Source: Phoebastria nigripes
Lineage: Eukaryota; Chordata; Aves; Procellariiformes; Diomedeidae
Direction: 5' to 3'
DNA: 64,000 nucleotides
NCBI GenBank assembly: GCA_035582835.1
Contig: JAYKAV010003090.1
Location: 409,959-473,958 of the forward strand
Position numbers and translations under genes: made by a program. The notes under the pieces were generated by a model. The model worked only from the letters and a program-made list of their open reading frames with translations. It searched no databases and was not told the DNA's origin. This document shows positions 62,963 through 64,000 of this stretch, in pieces; position 1 is the first letter of the stretch, and each line of letters begins with the position of its first letter.

Positions 62963-64000
62963 TGTTTTCTCCAGTAACTGGAGTATTTTGGAACTCCAAA
63001 AAGTACTGTAGAGCTGCCATTTAATTTTAATTAGTAGGTCTTAATATAAGACAGCATTAGGAATATTATAAGAATAGATGCAGCAACTTAACCAAATACA
63101 AGTAAAAAGTGTATAGGTAGTGTATGCCCAACATAACTTTAATTGTGCCTCTAGGAGATGAGATGGCTTGAAGTAGTAATAAATAATCCATGCTTTCAAT
63201 ATGCAGAAGTCAGAAAGCAAGCACAATCACAAACAGAAAATAGGCATGCTCATCTTTCATATAAAAGATGATTTTATAAAAGTAACATATATCTTGATCC
63301 AGATAAAAATAAATACAATGTAGTGATAATGATACACAAGTGCTTTCTAAAGAAGAAGGTATTTTTCTGTTAGTGATAAAATAATAAAAAAACCACGTTC
63401 CTTTGGAACTGAATCTGTGTTCCTGCTCAGGTTCTTACCTGGCAGAGACCAAGAAACCTTCCTTGATTTTAAGTGATTATGGTAAGATTTCTTCTATTTG
63501 ACATCTGTGAATTCTGTTTAAAGCATTAAACTTGAGTTTTTAATTTAAACGCTTGTTCTTCTACATTTTATGTTTTCCCATTTTTTTAATCTCCACAAGA
63601 ACATCATGCATTCTATATTAGTGCCACAGATGAATTCTCCATGGCTAAGCTATATTGAAATAGCGTTTTACCCGCTCTGTTGCTGTGACCACAGTGTTAC
63701 AGTGTGTAAGCATGACTTGTCCAAGGTGTTTTCAGGACACCGGATTGTGTTGCCTTGCCAGTGAGATAGAGGGAGGGATGAATACTGTGAGAATCCTGCT
63801 AGAGCTTGGGAGCAGAGGAGCACTGGTAGGACCTGGGTGATTGCAGTCATATCCAATGTTAACTGAACTAAAGCAGCACTGGTGTTTTTTCATTGAGAGA
63901 GACTAGGACCAGTCATATTATCCACAATGATGTCTGGAGGCAGAAATGAATATAGTTAGTAGATGCTGAAGTAAACTGCTGTGATGAGGTCTGCAAAAAA
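62963..64000 (+). other. RIMS1 intron 1 segment to window end, nothing recognised
   Basis: AT-rich intron. No exon, RNA gene or interspersed repeat identified. Confidence 0.5.

Larger units (their letters stand above)
18245..64000 (+). other. RIMS1: RIMS1 intron 1, 5' part (runs off the window)
   Basis: The intron opens with GTAAGC. No downstream exon was recognised: I looked for an acceptor followed by the expected continuation of RIM1 (Cys-Val-Val-Arg-Asp and then the zinc-finger region) and did not find it. RIMS1 is known to be a very long gene with large 5' introns, so an intron of at least 45.7 kb is plausible. Short exons could be missed by eye. The interspersed repeats inside it are listed separately. 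Confidence 0.75.

Noticed and set aside
1..64000. CRISPR arrays, prokaryotic operons, tRNA or rRNA genes
   Set aside because: No regularly spaced repeats, no tRNA or rRNA signatures, and all context is vertebrate nuclear DNA.

Overview
This window is vertebrate nuclear DNA and almost certainly comes from a bird. The evidence is several 3'-truncated CR1 LINEs ending in the octamer-like tail ATTCTRTG, and two solo LTRs of an ERVL-like family that I know only from avian genomes. It also holds sparse, decayed amniote-age repeats, a single CpG island, and otherwise AT-rich DNA with no bacterial-style gene packing. Scattered single Ns and one 195-base N run point to a draft assembly.

Only one protein-coding exon could be supported. 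It is coding exon 1 of RIMS1 (RIM1, the presynaptic active-zone Rab3-interacting scaffold) on the + strand, with the start codon at 18081 and the donor GTAAGC at 18245. It sits in a CpG island of about 1.9 kb (roughly 17160-19030). The island also carries a short upstream ORF and a possible G-quadruplex. No exon 2 was recognised, so everything from 18245 to the window end is read as the 5' part of RIMS1 intron 1 (at least 45.7 kb). The left 17 kb is 5' intergenic flank.

Layout: 1-17 kb is flank with a decayed CR1 tail (about 2640-2990), a CR1 nested inside a much older antisense CR1-type LINE (about 6529-9390), a MIR-like SINE (about 10690-10765) and a CR1 tail at 14685-15251. 17.2-19.0 kb is the RIMS1 promoter and exon 1. 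19-64 kb is intron. It holds a solo LTR at 22928-23524 (-), a LINE remnant near 24.4 kb, and a CR1 at 25777-26555 (-). Further along are microsatellites and small palindromes, and a second solo LTR of the same family at 50190-50781 (+) that contains the assembly gap. An old LINE remnant lies at about 54.6-54.96 kb. Near the right end are a near-perfect hairpin embedded in a 51-bp repeat cluster (60278-60430) and a MIR-like SINE (about 62795-62962).

I found no new multi-gene system. The most unusual element is the 39-bp-stem hairpin at about 60.3 kb, followed by the uORF upstream of RIMS1 and the nested LINE.
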